From Orychophragmus violaceus (lineage: Eukaryota > Streptophyta > Magnoliopsida > Brassicales > Brassicaceae), in assembly GCA_030180135.1 (NCBI GenBank), contig CM058230.1:21536067-21600066 (forward strand): a stretch of DNA of 64,000 bases, read 5' to 3'. How positions within the stretch are numbered: the stretch's first letter is position 1; each line of letters opens with the position of its first letter. Below the pieces are notes generated by a model. It was not told the origin of the DNA, ran no database searches, and saw nothing but the letters and a program-made list of their open reading frames with translations. Both the position numbers and the translations under genes were made by a program. Below, piece after piece: positions 1-12,431 of this stretch.

Positions 1-724
1 GCGTCGCTTTCACCGATGGCGTGAAATCGTACCGGCTTGGTAATGGAGATTTGCTTGGCTTGCTTCCTCCGTGTCTCTGTGTGACGTTGGGGATGGTACG
101 TCGCTGATTACCACCGCGTCCCTTCGCCATGAATTCCGATCAGAGTTGGTCCTGGGTGAAGGCGATTTGGGTTCGAGAGAGTTTAGGGTTCGAGAGAGAA
201 GAGAAAGTGAGGGTGAAGGGGATTAGGGTTAGTCGATTGAGGAAAACAGAAATCAATTGGTTTTAGGGACTAAACCAATTGGTTTTCTGATTAAACCAAG
301 TAATTTAAGGATTAAACCAGAAATCATTTGATTTAACCAGAAATCATTTGATTAAAAACCTGAAAACCATTACATTTAATTCAAATTCAATTGGTTTATG
401 CCATAATCAATTGGTTTAATTATAAATCTTTTTGAGTTAATTAAAATTGATCAATGGTTTAATTAAAAAATTATCAAATGGTTTAATTAAAAAATTATCA
501 AATGGTTTAATTAAAAACCTAAAAAACCATAACATTTAAACAAAAATAATTAGTGTTCAAATTTAGTGTTCAAATTGATTTTAGAAAACCATAACATTTA
601 AATTTAAGAAAGTTTAAACCGATAATGTAAATAAACAAAAACCCATAAAAATATTCATTATCCAAACTAAATAATATTTAAGAAAGTTGCAAATTTAGTG
701 TTCAAATTGATTTTAGAAAATCAA
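1..724. other. Non-coding 3' part of CACTA-1: GC-richer 1-240, then AT-rich repeats
   Basis: No credible gene is visible. Positions 1-240 are less AT-rich and contain gttcgagagag and agggtt words. Positions 240-720 are low-complexity and AT-rich. This is the 3' flank of the transposase gene, presumably still inside the transposon. Confidence 0.5.
450..517. repeat. 24-bp AT-rich tandem repeat, about 2.7 copies
   Basis: The unit atcaaatggtttaattaaaa (plus aatt) repeats head to tail here. It sits in a wider stretch (about 240-720) with many dispersed TTGGTTTA/AACCAATT words, downstream of the CACTA-1 transposase. Confidence 0.7.
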
Positions 725-3700
725 CTAATAATCTTCGACATCTTCATCATCAGACGATGAAGCATTACATTGAAATTCATCCTCTTGTTCTGCATATCCA
801 ACATCGTAATCGAGATCAATTGGGTTTACATATTGAACCAAATTTCTAACTTCGACATTGTCAATTGTAGTGAGAAGTACATCGTCGTCATTTTCTTGCT
901 GCAAAAGAGTTGGTTCCTGAACTTCGTATTCTCCTGAGATATAACTCCTCGGATTTACCTTTACAACATTGAGCCATGAATATTTTGGTTTCCTTGTGTA
1001 CGGGTACGGAATATAGCAAACTTGTTCCGCTTGAGAGGCTGTAAAAAAAGATGATTGCAAAATTAAAATATATTGCAAATATATATGATTGCAACATTTA
1101 TATAGACATACCTAGAATAAATGGTTCATATTTGTTGTATTTCCTTGATGAAAGAACGTCAATAACACCTCCATTGCTCTTCCGAGTGCCTCTCCCAATA
1201 ACTGGGTCATACCATTTACACTTAAAAAGTGTGATTTTCAAATCAATCATCCCCTCATACTCCAGTTGTATGATATCAGATAAGATCCCATAGAAATCAG
1301 CCTCATCTGATGAATTGGAATAATTCTCCCCTTTAACACATACCCCATAGTTACATGTCTTCCGTCCCTCGCCGTGTTTCTTTGTATGGAACAAGTATCC
1401 TCTCGTGAAATACATAGGCCATGTTTTGGCCTTATTCACGGGTCCATTCACAATCTCTATGACCCAAGGAGGAAAAGGAATTGTGGAATTAACGTTCCAG
1501 TAAGTAACCTGCATTACCGCTATACATTATTCACGAATCTACATATATGTAACTAATACACATTGTTATGTAAAGAGTTGGTCGCAGACATACATAATCT
1601 TTTACCCATGTAGAATATTCTTCAGATCTTTTTATGGCAACTTCTTCTTCGGGGAGTTCTGAATATTTTGCAGAAATATAGTCTTCGAACATACTATATA
1701 AGACGAATAAATAGATCAGAAATAAAAAAACCCATATAAAAGAATAAATATATGCCAATTTATACCTTTCAAACGCCTGAAAATAATCACAATTTCTGAG
1801 AACATATGAATGTGGACATTGATAGTCCTTTTCCGTAAGCCATATTTGGTGCATTTCTCCACTTGGACGACCTACTCGATAAAATATATCAGGTACTCCA
1901 TCAACATAATATACAGGGGCATCACCTTCATTGAATCTTGTTAACCTACACGGTACGATAAAAAGTGATTAATATTAGAATATATATTTATATATGACAT
2001 ATGTTTACAAATGAGTGTTAACCTTGATTTCGTTTGTATACTTGCATCAAAGTATTGCTCTGAGAAGTAAGATATTTCGTCGTTGAGATACGATTGAACA
2101 ATCGATCCTGCTGCATATCTTTTGTTCTTCGCTTTCCCTTTCAACTTTTTGAAAAACCTTTCAAAGGGATACATCCACCTATATTGCACATGGCCGCCTA
2201 ATTCAGCTTCGTAGGGGAGATGTACAGGCAAGTGCTCCATAACGTCAAAAAAGGATGGTGGAAAGATCTTTTCCAAATTGCATATGAGCAAGACTATGTT
2301 TTGTTTAAGGATTTGAACCCGACTTTTCTGCAAAGTTCTTGCACATAAGTCACGGAAAATCCTCCAACGCCTAATAAACATGATTAATGAAAAAAGTTAG
2401 TATAAGATAGTACTTATCATATAACTACAACTATTAGTACCTGATAAAACAAGGTGGATGTTTCGGTCTAAGAGTTCTGCGAAGATAAATGGGAGTAACC
2501 GCTCCATAAAAACATGGCAATCGTGACTCTTCATGCCCGAGAACTTTCCATTAACCATATCAACACAACTAGCTAAGTCCGATGCATAACCATCTGGAAA
2601 TTTCACCGCATGTTTCACACATTCCAATAACTTTTCCTTTGCTTCTTCCGTTAGTGTGTAGGCGGGGAAAGGAGCTTCACCATCACTATCAAGATGTAAG
2701 TGTGGTCGAGAACAAAATAGTTCTATATCCCTTCGTGACATGACGGTGTCTTTCGTTTTACCCTTTACATTCATAAGAGTATTCATGATGTTGTCAAAAA
2801 AATTCTTCTCAATATGCATCACATCAAGATTATGTCGGAGATTGAGGTCTGTCCAATAGGGTAGCTCCCAGAATATGCTTTCCTTGTGCCAGTTGTGCAA
2901 TGTGCCATAACCAGGCTTCTTCTTTTCATGACCGTTTCCACCGCAATCCTTTGTTTTTGGTGGTTGGACACTATACAACCGCTCGTAATAAAGTTGTTGT
3001 CCAGTGTAAGACTGAGGTGGATACTCATTCACGGCGTGTTTTCCATTCAAGAAGTCTTTTCGATTCTTCCTTAGGGGATGACTACGAGGAAGAAATCTCC
3101 GGTGACAATCGAACCAACAAGTCTTCCTCCCATTCGGCAGATAAAACGACTTTGTATCTTCCATGCAAACTGGACAAGACAACTTCCCATGTGTCGTCCA
3201 TCCTGATAACATACCATACGCCGGAAAGTCGCTTATCGTCCACATCAACACAGCTTTCAAATTAAAATTTTGATGCAAGGATACGTCGTACGCATCGACA
3301 CCGGTAGACCACAATTCTTTTAATTCCTCAATAAGAGGACGGAGAAAAATATCAAGACTTGCTCGCGGATGATTTGGCCCTGAATTCAGGATTGTAAGGA
3401 ACAAGTATTCTTCATTCATGCACATCCAAGGGGGCAAATTATATGGAGTCAAGATCACAGGCCACAACAAATGATTACGAGACATGCCAAATGGATTGAA
3501 CCCGTCTGTACACAATCCCAAATAAACATTACGAGGTTCTTAAGCGAACCGAGGATGTAGGTCTTGAAAATATTTCCACTCTGCAGCATCCGAAGGATGA
3601 CACATTTCTTCGTCCTTTGTTCGGTGCTCAGCATGCCATCTCATTGCCGCTGCCGTCTTCTCGCTCTGATACATTCTCTTCAATCTGTCAGCGATAGGTA

Positions 3701-4511
3701 GATAACACATACGAGACTCTGCTATTTTGGTTCTGCGGCTTCCGTCGTTGGGCTTCCATCTTGGCGAACCACAAAATTGACACTTATCCCATTTTTCGTC
3801 TTCTTTCCAGAAGATCATACAATTGTTAATACAGACATCAATTGTATGATATGGGAGACCTAAGTTGCGCATCAACTTTTCTGTCTCATAGTTGGATCCG
3901 GTTGACTGGTTTCCTTGTGGTAGATAATCAGTCAACACCTCGCACCATGAATCCACACATTTTTCAGACATATTGTAGTCCGTCTTGTTCTGCAGGACCC
4001 GTGCGGCTAAGGATAACTGAGAGTGACCTTCACGACAACCATCATATAACGGATTTCTCGCCCCATCTAACAAGTCGTAGAATTTTTGGGAATGGTTACG
4101 TACCGGTTCTTCAACATTTTGATAACTATCAAAATTCACACTATCACGAAACGCATCATTCACCATATCAACATATCTATCTTCTACGACATCATCTTCT
4201 TGCGTCATATTAACATAACTCGGTCCTAAAGCCACATCAATTTCCTCCCCATGCTTATACCAAATATAATAATCTTCCACAAATCCTCTTCCTAACAAAT
4301 GATTCCAAATTTTGTTCCCCGATATAACTTTCTCGTTTAGGCAGAAAGTGCAAGGACAGAAAAACCTACCATTATTGCTTAGCGCAAAAGGTTGATTGCC
4401 TGCAAATTCCATGAATTGATCGACCCCCATTTCGAACTCCGCCGAGAAAGTTCCTGTCTCTGGATTTAGCCTCTGATACATCCATTCCCGACCATTAGAG
4501 AATCCCGACAT
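725..4511 (-). pseudogene. TNP2-type CACTA transposase (Transpos_assoc, Transposase_21/tnp2, DUF4218, DUF4216), one premature stop
   Basis: This is the catalytic transposase of CACTA-1, which would cut and rejoin the element ends in the nucleus. The gene runs from an ATG at 4511. Residues 1-100 are the plant transposase-associated domain (CPCTFCLN zinc-ligand pattern), followed by the tnp2 core (LGLCTDGFNPFGMS, CPVCMED, NLDVMHIEKN). A DUF4218 region follows (KIFPPSFFDVMEHLPVHL, near 2240-2290) and then DUF4216 (GRGTRKSNGGVIDV, around 1150-1200). The tail is acidic (SSSDDEDVEDY). Introns with usual GT/AG borders are likely near 2382-2450, 1860-1940, 1515-1530 and 1079-1097. The odd point is an in-frame TAA at 3540-3542, between HPRFA and the tnp2 core, in an otherwise open frame. 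I see no other clear break, so the gene was lost recently or the stop is a sequencing error. Order and domains match the family. The exact exon ends are inferred. Confidence 0.85.
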
Positions 4512-4619
4512 TGTATAAGAAAGGGTTTAAGAATTTTTTTTTTAACTAGATTCGTAAGATGGAGTATATGAGCATTTGTGTGAATGAGAAGATGAGAGGT
4601 CGAAGGTTGATATATATAG

Positions 4620-5029
4620 CCCATTTTGCGACTGAAGTGCGACCGATTAGCGACCAATTAGCGACTGCTATAACAAGTCGCAAAAAGTTAGTACACCAAC
4701 CCGAACACACTTAAAACACGTGGGTGTACTGACTTTTTACAACCGAATAGCGTCTGAATTGCAACCTATTAAAAACAGTCGCTACTTAATCGCAAAATCC
4801 GCGACCAAATAGCGACTACGTGTTTACGACAACGCGATAGTCGTAAATCAGTCGCACAATAGCGACTGATTTACTACTCCTTCTTTGCGGTCACATATAT
4901 GTGACGTAATTACGACTGCCTTTTATCGGTCGCTTAAACGTCACTCAGTAGTCGCAAATTAGTCGGGATATTTGCGACCACGTATGTAGTCGCAACTTTC
5001 AGTCGCAAACCGGCAGTTTTCTTGTAGTG
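4620..5029 (-). promoter_or_regulatory. CACTA-1 subterminal repeat and promoter region
   Basis: Between the transposase start and the terminus, GCGAC or GTCGC recurs about 16 times in both orientations, often as gcgaccgattagcgacc-like or agtcgcaaa-like neighbours. In En/Spm this region carries the promoter and the binding sites of the regulatory protein. The density and position fit that role. Which sequence is actually bound is inferred. Confidence 0.8.
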
Positions 5030-5519
5030 GTTATACATCGCTAACAAAGCTGAATTTAAATGCTATTATTTAGGATACATTGTTTTATGAATGCTATTGT
5101 ATCAATTTTTAACATGCTATCTATTGTTACCATATTTAACCACAATATACATAGAATCCGACATTTACCATCCATAATAACAACATGGATCCGAACCAAG
5201 AGGTTCATACATTCCAAAAAACATAAGTCTGAAACCATAATACATTACACATGTCTACATATTTCTTCCAACATCCAAAAAGCAAAGGTTTGGAATCAGA
5301 TAATATAACACATAGTCTACTGATTCATTCAAACATCCAAAACAGTAGATTGGAATCAAAATACATTGCCTAGTATTACATAATTTTAAACAGGATCATA
5401 GAATCTGGACCAATGTTTCTTCATCCCCTGCACATTGCAACAATCAACATTTGTCAGTATATCAATAATTCACAACGACACTTTATGCATCAAAAAAGTT
5501 AGTACACTTACCTTTTTTG
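5030..5519. other. Non-coding spacer between CACTA-1 and the TNP1-like gene
   Basis: AT-rich, with no gene-like reading frame. It contains the repeated phrase gtttggaatca / gattggaatca around 5288-5360 and probably is the 3' untranslated part of CACTA-2. Confidence 0.4.
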
Positions 5520-8471
5520 TAGAACTCAGAAGATCACCAGTTTATCCATCGGCCAAGCAATAGACGAGCCATGTGCATCTCTCATATACTATATTTCATT
5601 CGACGGTCTCCAAACTGCTGCATCATCTACTTTCACAATGTCCGCTCAAACTCTAGCTGCATTATCCCCCAGGCGTACAAAGTGGACTTTCTGTTCTGGA
5701 TCAACCGAATGCACACGCCCTTCAGCAACAACCCGCTTCTTTCCGCTAATATCCATTAACTTGCACTTCTGATTTTCCTTGATAACTCCAGCTCCATTTT
5801 TACGCTGCCATGTGAACAACAAAACCGTTAAACACAAAGAGACTATTATACACCACATAAAAACATATTTAAATCAATTACAGGAGATCTCCTAGGAAGA
5901 GTATGCTCTCCCAATTGAATTTTCCTTATAAGAGATTCTACAGTAGCAGTTGGAAGCTTCTCAGTTGGAGACTTCATTCTCGTTCCTGCAGATTTCATTC
6001 TTGCTTCTGGTGATGTCTCTAAAGGATTTTTATAACCTGTTGAACTTAATACTTTCCCTCCTGAAGATTGTCCAGTTGAGACAGCTTTTTGCAAAGGAGA
6101 ATTCTGATATGTTGCAGCAGAGTCGTCTCCAAAAACAACCTTGGTGATTGGCCAAGCGACAAAAGTCATCAAACAGTCCTCCAAGTGTGTCATAGCTAGT
6201 GTAGGCCTCCACAAAAATGTTTCCGGATTATGCACCTCATCAACGAAAACTTTGACTGCCATTGGTCCTAGTGGTAGTCCATTAACCAACGCCTTTGGCT
6301 CTTTTGTCTGCCAACGTCCCTCAGCAACAACAACATCAACTGAAGACAAATCCAAAAGCTTGCACTTGTTCAAAGAGTTGGTCCTTGGTCCCTGTAAAAC
6401 AGTGAAGAAAACAATTAAACTCACATAGTTCATAAATGTTATTCCATACTATGTATAATATAGTTACCAGTGGTGTAATATCACCAGTTTGGAGTCCCTT
6501 CTCTAGGTTAACACATTTAGAACTAGGCCATGCAATCATCTGTCCAACAGAATCTTTAACTGTAAACATATTCGTCGCAGGCCTCCAAAGAAATGCGCCA
6601 GGTACGACAGCTGATTCAACCAATACTTTAACATTTGTAGGACCTAAACGACTGTCGTTGATTAAGTCCTCCGGATCTGAAGAAATGATACGGCCCTCTG
6701 CTACGTTGTCATTTTCACCAGTCCAATCTATCAAGACACACTTAGGTAGTGATCTCTTGTTCACACTCTGCAAAATGAAATATTCGTCAAGTGAAAGCCA
6801 CAAAACATCAACCCATACTTTATGATAAAATAGTGTTTTAAAGAAGTGACTTATTCTAGCAGCAGAGTTTTCACAAACTTCAGGCTCTTCTCTCTGAAAC
6901 ATATAAAAACAGAGTTAAAATACGCCAATAATAACCACAGACATGTTAAAATTTCAAAACATGACAATGACTCACCTGTTTTCTCATTCTAGCAAGCTCA
7001 TCTTGCAACTCATTGACCTTTTTCTCTAAGTGAATTTGGTTCTCCTGAATCTTAACCATACACTTGTTCTTCACCTCAAAACAAGCCAACTTAGTCTTAC
7101 TCATGTTCCTACCCATGGCCCTCATACGACCAGGGTTATCCGGTCCCAACAACTGAGTAAGTGAGTCATCGCCTTTCATTGTAGCATTCTCAGGAGTTTC
7201 ACTATCAACAAGCGCAGCTGCATTTTAATGCATATTTTAAATCCAATTACCAGGAAACATTAATCACAGCCTTGTCGTTTACAATTTTTCGGATCAGTCA
7301 CTATGTGTAAGTAATAGGAAACAACAATCATAACCTTGTCACTTACAATTTTTTTGGATGCGTTGGTATTCACCGGTGTGCCATCTTTTTTGGTCCGAGA
7401 CTTGACCCAAACATGAAGCCTTGTCACTTCAGATGGGTTATCACTTTCAAGTTTCTAGAAGCAATAAAACCTAGTGTTAGACATAGTCATTACATATAGT
7501 AAGCTAAACCCACAATCTGAATGATCCTTACCATTTCTTCTGTTAGTCTAACAATTCCTTTACGACTACAAGTATGGGAATTTGTTTGCGCCTTCTCTCC
7601 TTGTAGCTATCACTTACAACCTATCATGTGAAAGTAATTAGTAGTTTACAACCAATTATAAAACAACCTTATTAATTACAAATGCATACCTTAAACGCTT
7701 GGCTAGTCTAAAGCTTCACAAATTTACGCCAATCTAAAGGATCAACATTCTTTGGACGTAAGTTCATCCTCTGTTGGTTATTATCAGCAGCATTGATCTG
7801 ACTAACTATGTGTGACTTCGATGCCCTCCACTGACAGCTCATTTGCTTTAACATTGTCGTCTTCTGATACTCCTCATCAAGATCAAACCTTGCATGCTCA
7901 CAAATTCAACAATAAAGGCGTTAGTGACACGTCATTTTATAAACTTAAGTACATAAAAGGTAACTTAAAGAAACAATCACCTGTACATATTTCCACAGAA
8001 CTGTCTTGATCTCTTCAGCAAGGTGTTTTTAACCATCGAGTGTGACGGGAACGTGTTCCCGAACCAGAGGACCTAAATATGATGACAACTTCACAGAACC
8101 AGGACCATATGGTTCTCCCATGATAGTGAAACTCACTCGAACTCTGCTATCCGGATCCTTTGCAATGTCCTTCATCTTTGTTGGACCTCGTTGCGTCTTA
8201 CTTGAAGGCTCAACTACACGGTCGTGTCCTTCAGATAACTCAACCTCACCTACAGAATCTCATCTTCAACTTCTTTGTCAGTGTTTTCAGCTACTGGTTG
8301 TTCCTCTAGCTGTTGTTGTTCTTCAACTGGCTGTTGCTCTTCTTCTTCTATATTAGCATCTTGATCCTCCATTTCTTGGTCCACTGTCTGTTGTACCACT
8401 GTACATACGAACTCAACCTCATCTTCTTTCTTTTTCTATTTTCCTCTTCCCTTCTTTTTAGGACGTCCCAT
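5520..8471 (-). pseudogene. TNP1/TNPA-like second CACTA gene (regulatory DNA-binding protein), several breaks
   Basis: In CACTA elements this second gene encodes a DNA-binding partner of the transposase that recognises subterminal repeats. Read from an ATG at 8471 it begins with a basic AT-hook-like stretch (MGRPKKKGRGK), then an acidic EEEEQQP region. Around 8030-8200 comes a domain with GPTKMKDIAKDPDS and KLSSYLGPLVREHVP, typical of plant En/Spm TNP1-like proteins. Near 6990-7100 there is a coiled coil (QENQIHLEKKVNELQDELAR). Then follow three copies of a domain of about 80 residues, each with VAEGR and a FLWRP or related block (6340-6760, 6140-6390, 5650-5800). Stops and frame changes near 8250, 8440 and elsewhere show decay, although some gaps are introns. 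Confidence 0.65.
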
Positions 8472-8662
8472 CTTGACTCACCTGAAATATTAGACATATA
8501 AATCAGTAAGATTATCATAATAACTCAAAGTTATAGCAAATATACAAAGCCACATGACAAATAATGTACTCACAATAAACCAGTACATCAAACACACATA
8601 AAACAAGTTAAGGCATATTATAACAATCACATATCACATATACCAAAAAATGAAGCTAAATT

Positions 8663-11600
8663 TCAGACATAAATGCCTTCACAATCAGTTCGAGCATTTT
8701 CATCTTCATCCATGTCAGTATTTTCATCAGCAATCATGTCAACATTTGATGGTAGTGGCCCAATATCTGCATGTCCGTCTTGATATTCTTCTTTGCTATA
8801 TCTCATTGAGGGACCACGCATAACAACATACCAAAAAGATGACTCATCCTCTCGTGAGTAAAATACTTGTTTTGCTTGAGAGGCTAATATGTATGGATCC
8901 TTTGAAAATGAGACTGTATTTTGGTTCATGTTAACGAGCGTGAAACCATCTACTATCTTCACTCCATTTCCCATCACTGCCCACTGACACCGAAATAGAG
9001 GAACGTAGAACACATTGTAGTCTAATAAGATTACATCAGTCACTTTCCTGTAGTATGACACCAGATCAACCACTTGTGAAATGTCTTTAGCACTAGATCT
9101 GTAGACTGTCGTTGCCTCATAAAAAACCCCACTATTCTGGCTTTTTCTATCGACAGAAACTGTGTGAAACCGTTGCCCGTTGACTATATATCCTGTATAT
9201 GACAAGGCACTATTGCGTGGACCATATGCCAACCATTTTAAAGTGTCTCCATGTCTATTTGAGTCGAGAGGAATCTATGACAATAAGACAGTGAGCTAGA
9301 CAATACCAAAAAAAACACTATTTGTATGTCTTTTCAGCAGAATTAGAACATGCCTGCTTCTTAAGCCACTCTGGAAAGTTTTGAGTATGCATACTCCATA
9401 GAGTTGATGCGTCACGTCTACAACGTACATTCGTATCTTGTAAATACTGCAAATGTTCACTGTTACAAGATTGTAGAAGTAAGCAATAGGCAGCATGATA
9501 TGTGTATGTCAATGCAATGTCCAAAGGAGAATCCAATATGGTACTTACTCCAGATAAGGGTCCACGACAGCCATGTTTTGGATGACCGCTAGATGGGCTA
9601 TCTTCTTCTTTGATTCAGATAGAGTGATTGAACTGCCTGCTGATATTGGACGACCTTCTAGTATAGAGTTCCTTGCATAATCAGTGTTTCTTAGTTGTTT
9701 TTCCTGAACACTTGTAGTCTTCTTCAAGAAATCACTACAAAACTGGATACATTCTTCAGCTAGATATGACCCGGCAATCACTTGTACACACTGATTGCTC
9801 AGCAACAGAAATATCATCTAAACAACGAAGTCAGAGGTTTTAAGGAAGAAATTATACCTTTCGAATGGGTACATCCATCTAAAGTGGACTAGACTACCTA
9901 GACGAGCTTCCCTTCCTAGATGTACCGTCAAGTGTACCATGATATCAACGAAACTTGGGGGAAAAATCTTTCAAACATGCAGACTGTTTCAATAATCTTA
10001 GCTTCCATTCTCAAAATCTGCTCTCTGTCAATTACTCGCTGACAAAAGTGATTAAAGAAAGCACACAAGCGACTAATAGCCAATCTAGGGCCTTTAGGTA
10101 ATAGAACTCTTAGTGCTATTGGCAGAAGTTGTTGCATTAACACGTGGTAATCATGTGATTTAAGTCCTCCGACCTTACAATCATCTAATGATACACCTCT
10201 TGATATGTTTGAACAATATCCATCCGTGCCTTTGAAGTCAAATAGCCTTTTACAAAAGATTTTCTTATTTGTTTTAGACAAAGACCAAGGAGCTGCGGGT
10301 AAGTATGTTCTTTTTCCTCGGGTGTTAGGGTGTAGATCCTTCCTAATACCAAGCTCCTCCAAATCTTTACGAGCTTGAAGACCATCCTTGATTTCCCACA
10401 ATGCAATAATGTAGCTACAATACTTGCAGCCACATTCCTTTCGACATGCATAACATCCAAGTTATGTCTAACAAGGAGTTCTTCCCAATAAGGCAGCTTG
10501 AAGAAGATTGATCTTTTTTTCCATCTCGACAACTCCTCCTCATCTAATATGTGTTCTTCCTCTTCCTCCTCATCTGATCCACTGGAAACATCTTCACTGT
10601 CCGAGTCTAACACATTACATTATGTACTCTTCCTCTTACTCCCAAGCTGCTTGAAGTTACCAAAATCATTTATGTAGCCTCTCTGATTTTTGGAAATTTC
10701 CTGACCAGTTAATATTCTTCCCCTTCTCCTATGTTCAACTTTTCCATCAAACCATGACTTCTTTCCCCTATAACTATGTGCTGGAGGCAGACACTTTCTG
10801 TGACCCATGTACACATGTTTCCTACTGAACTTCAGCCACATACTTTATGTATTTTTGCCACATAAAGGACATCCCGTTTTACCCTTAACTTTACAGCCTG
10901 CAAGATTCCCATACGCAGGGAAATCACTGGTTGTCCAGAGCAACATAGCCTTAAGGGTAAAAGTACATTTACATTATAGGTTAACTCTCCAACATTCCAT
11001 AAATGGCTCAGATCATCTATGAGTGGTTCCAAATAGACATCAATACTATTACCAGGCTGCTGTGGACCAGGGATCAAAAGTGTAAGCATGATGTTCTCTT
11101 TCTTCATGCATAAGTCTGGTGGCAAGTTGTAGTTTACTAACAAAACAGGCCAACAACAATACCTTGTATTCTTCATGTTGAATGGATTAAAGCCATCTGT
11201 TGAAAGTCCTAACCTCATGTTCCTTTCCTCGGCTATGGGTATTTGTCATTCATTTGGTCCCATGTGACTGAATCAACGGGGTGACGCAGTTTTCCATCAC
11301 TGCTCTTATTATTAAAATGCCATCTCAAATCCTTAGCCATTTCCTCATTCCTAAACATTCTCTTCAGCCGTGGGATTGTCGGAAAGTATCGTAAAACCTT
11401 CTGTGGGACACCTTTCTTCACTTCACCAGTATGACCGTTAGTCTTCCATCTAGAGGCCTTGCATTTTGGACAGCTATTGAGCTTCTTGTACTTCTTTCTG
11501 AATAGGCAACATTCATTGACGTAGGCGTGAATCTTCTCATAACCCATATCAAAGGATTTCAAAAACTTTTTAACATCATAGAGTGATGTGTGTAACACAT

Positions 11601-11737
11601 TATCCTCTGGTAGCATCTCAGGCAATGTCTCTAGAAGTTCATTGAAGCTTTTGTCAGACCAGCCGTTTTGCGTCTTAAGCCTGAACAGTGAGGTGATTGT
11701 CGATAGCTTACCGTGGTTTAAACAAGTAGGATAAAGA
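8663..11737 (-). pseudogene. TNP2-type transposase of CACTA-2, middle and C-terminal part
   Basis: This continues the gene that starts at 19069 and is cut by the Copia element. In minus-strand order one reads the pre-core region with CPKCKASRWK (near 11450), the tnp2 core (LGLSTDGFNPFNMK at about 11160-11218; NLDVMHVERN near 10440), an acidic insert (SSGSDEEEEEEHILDEEE, 10530-10600), a DUF4218 piece (GGLKSHDYHVLMQQLLP, near 10130-10180) and a DUF4216 part (8663-9232; RCQWAVMGNGVKIVDGFTLV). Frame changes near 10830, 10615 and 10400, and the Copia insertion, make it non-functional. A tail at 8663-8740 is again acidic. Confidence 0.8.
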
Positions 11738-12418
11738 TGTTGGGAATGTCCTGAAATCTATTGTACTTGCTCTAAGTGATAGTTGTATTGTCGAGATGAG
11801 ACAATCATATAATACTAGGTAGTCATAATGCTTTGCTAGAAGCCACTTATGATCAATGAGTTTAGAACTCATTGCTAGTGTTATATGATCCTACAGGGTC
11901 ACACACCTAAGCAAACTGGGCGTTAAAGACGAGGTTGATCATTAATGTAATGATCCAGGGAATGCATATGTGATATGCATTCGGTATCAATATTCTGGGG
12001 CAGTGTCGATCGTTGCAGATAGTGCATCGATCGATGCACTCGCGGATTAATCAGATTAATTCGGTTTAATCGTTGGTTAATTCCGTTACGGTTTAAGTCG
12101 ACATATATAAGATATATGGTCGACCTAAACTGTTTTCTAACCTAATACACAGCCACCAGAACATAGAAAGAGACCTCTCTGGAGATTAGATCTCTGTAAG
12201 GCACTAGCATCCCTGCGGTCCAGTTTGTGTGCGTGTGGATACCAGTAGAGGCGCAGCATTTGAGGCGCTCTAGATCTCGATTATCTGCAAATCTTCCGCT
12301 GCTAATAACCAGGTAATTCTGAGATCCCAATGATTCAATTACATGAACCCTAGATCCTAGGCTTGGAATTCAGACCAGGATTGCCTAATTGGATTAGGAT
12401 CTGCTAGAAACTCCTTCA
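11738..12418 (+). repeat. 5' LTR of the Copia element
   Basis: 681 bp, starting TGTTGGGAATG and ending TCCTTCA. It contains one paired CGATCG palindrome at 12003-12038 and a tatatataagatatat stretch near 12103-12118 that could serve as TATA box. Confidence 0.95.
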
Positions 12419-12419
12419 G

Positions 12420-12431
12420 TGGTATCAGAGC
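12420..12431 (+). other. Copia primer-binding site (initiator tRNA-Met)
   Basis: TGGTATCAGAGC follows the 5' LTR after one base. It is the standard plant Copia sequence complementary to the 3' end of initiator methionine tRNA. Confidence 0.95.

Larger units (their letters stand above)
1..5029 (-). mobile_element. CACTA (En/Spm-like) DNA transposon CACTA-1, right part; left end lies outside the window
   Basis: The right terminus is visible: read on the minus strand, position 5029 starts CACTACAAGAAAA, the canonical CACTA end. The next 400 bp hold about 16 copies of GCGAC/GTCGC, the kind of subterminal repeat that the TNPA-class protein binds in En/Spm. A TNP2-type transposase gene follows on the same strand (725-4511). 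No matching left terminus appears between 1 and 725, so the element continues out of the window. Its right flank (gtt at 5030-5032, the expected 3-bp duplication) lies next to a second CACTA, so it may be nested in that one. Confidence 0.88.

Noticed and set aside
5060..5308. Overlapping frames on both strands right of CACTA-1
   Set aside because: AT-rich shadow frames with no family motif.
9318..9592. Several short frames on both strands at 9296-9592
   Set aside because: They overlap a decayed, probably intronic part of the CACTA-2 transposase.
12142..12330. 62-residue frame present in both Copia LTRs
   Set aside because: Its double occurrence only reflects the LTR repeat; no coding signal.
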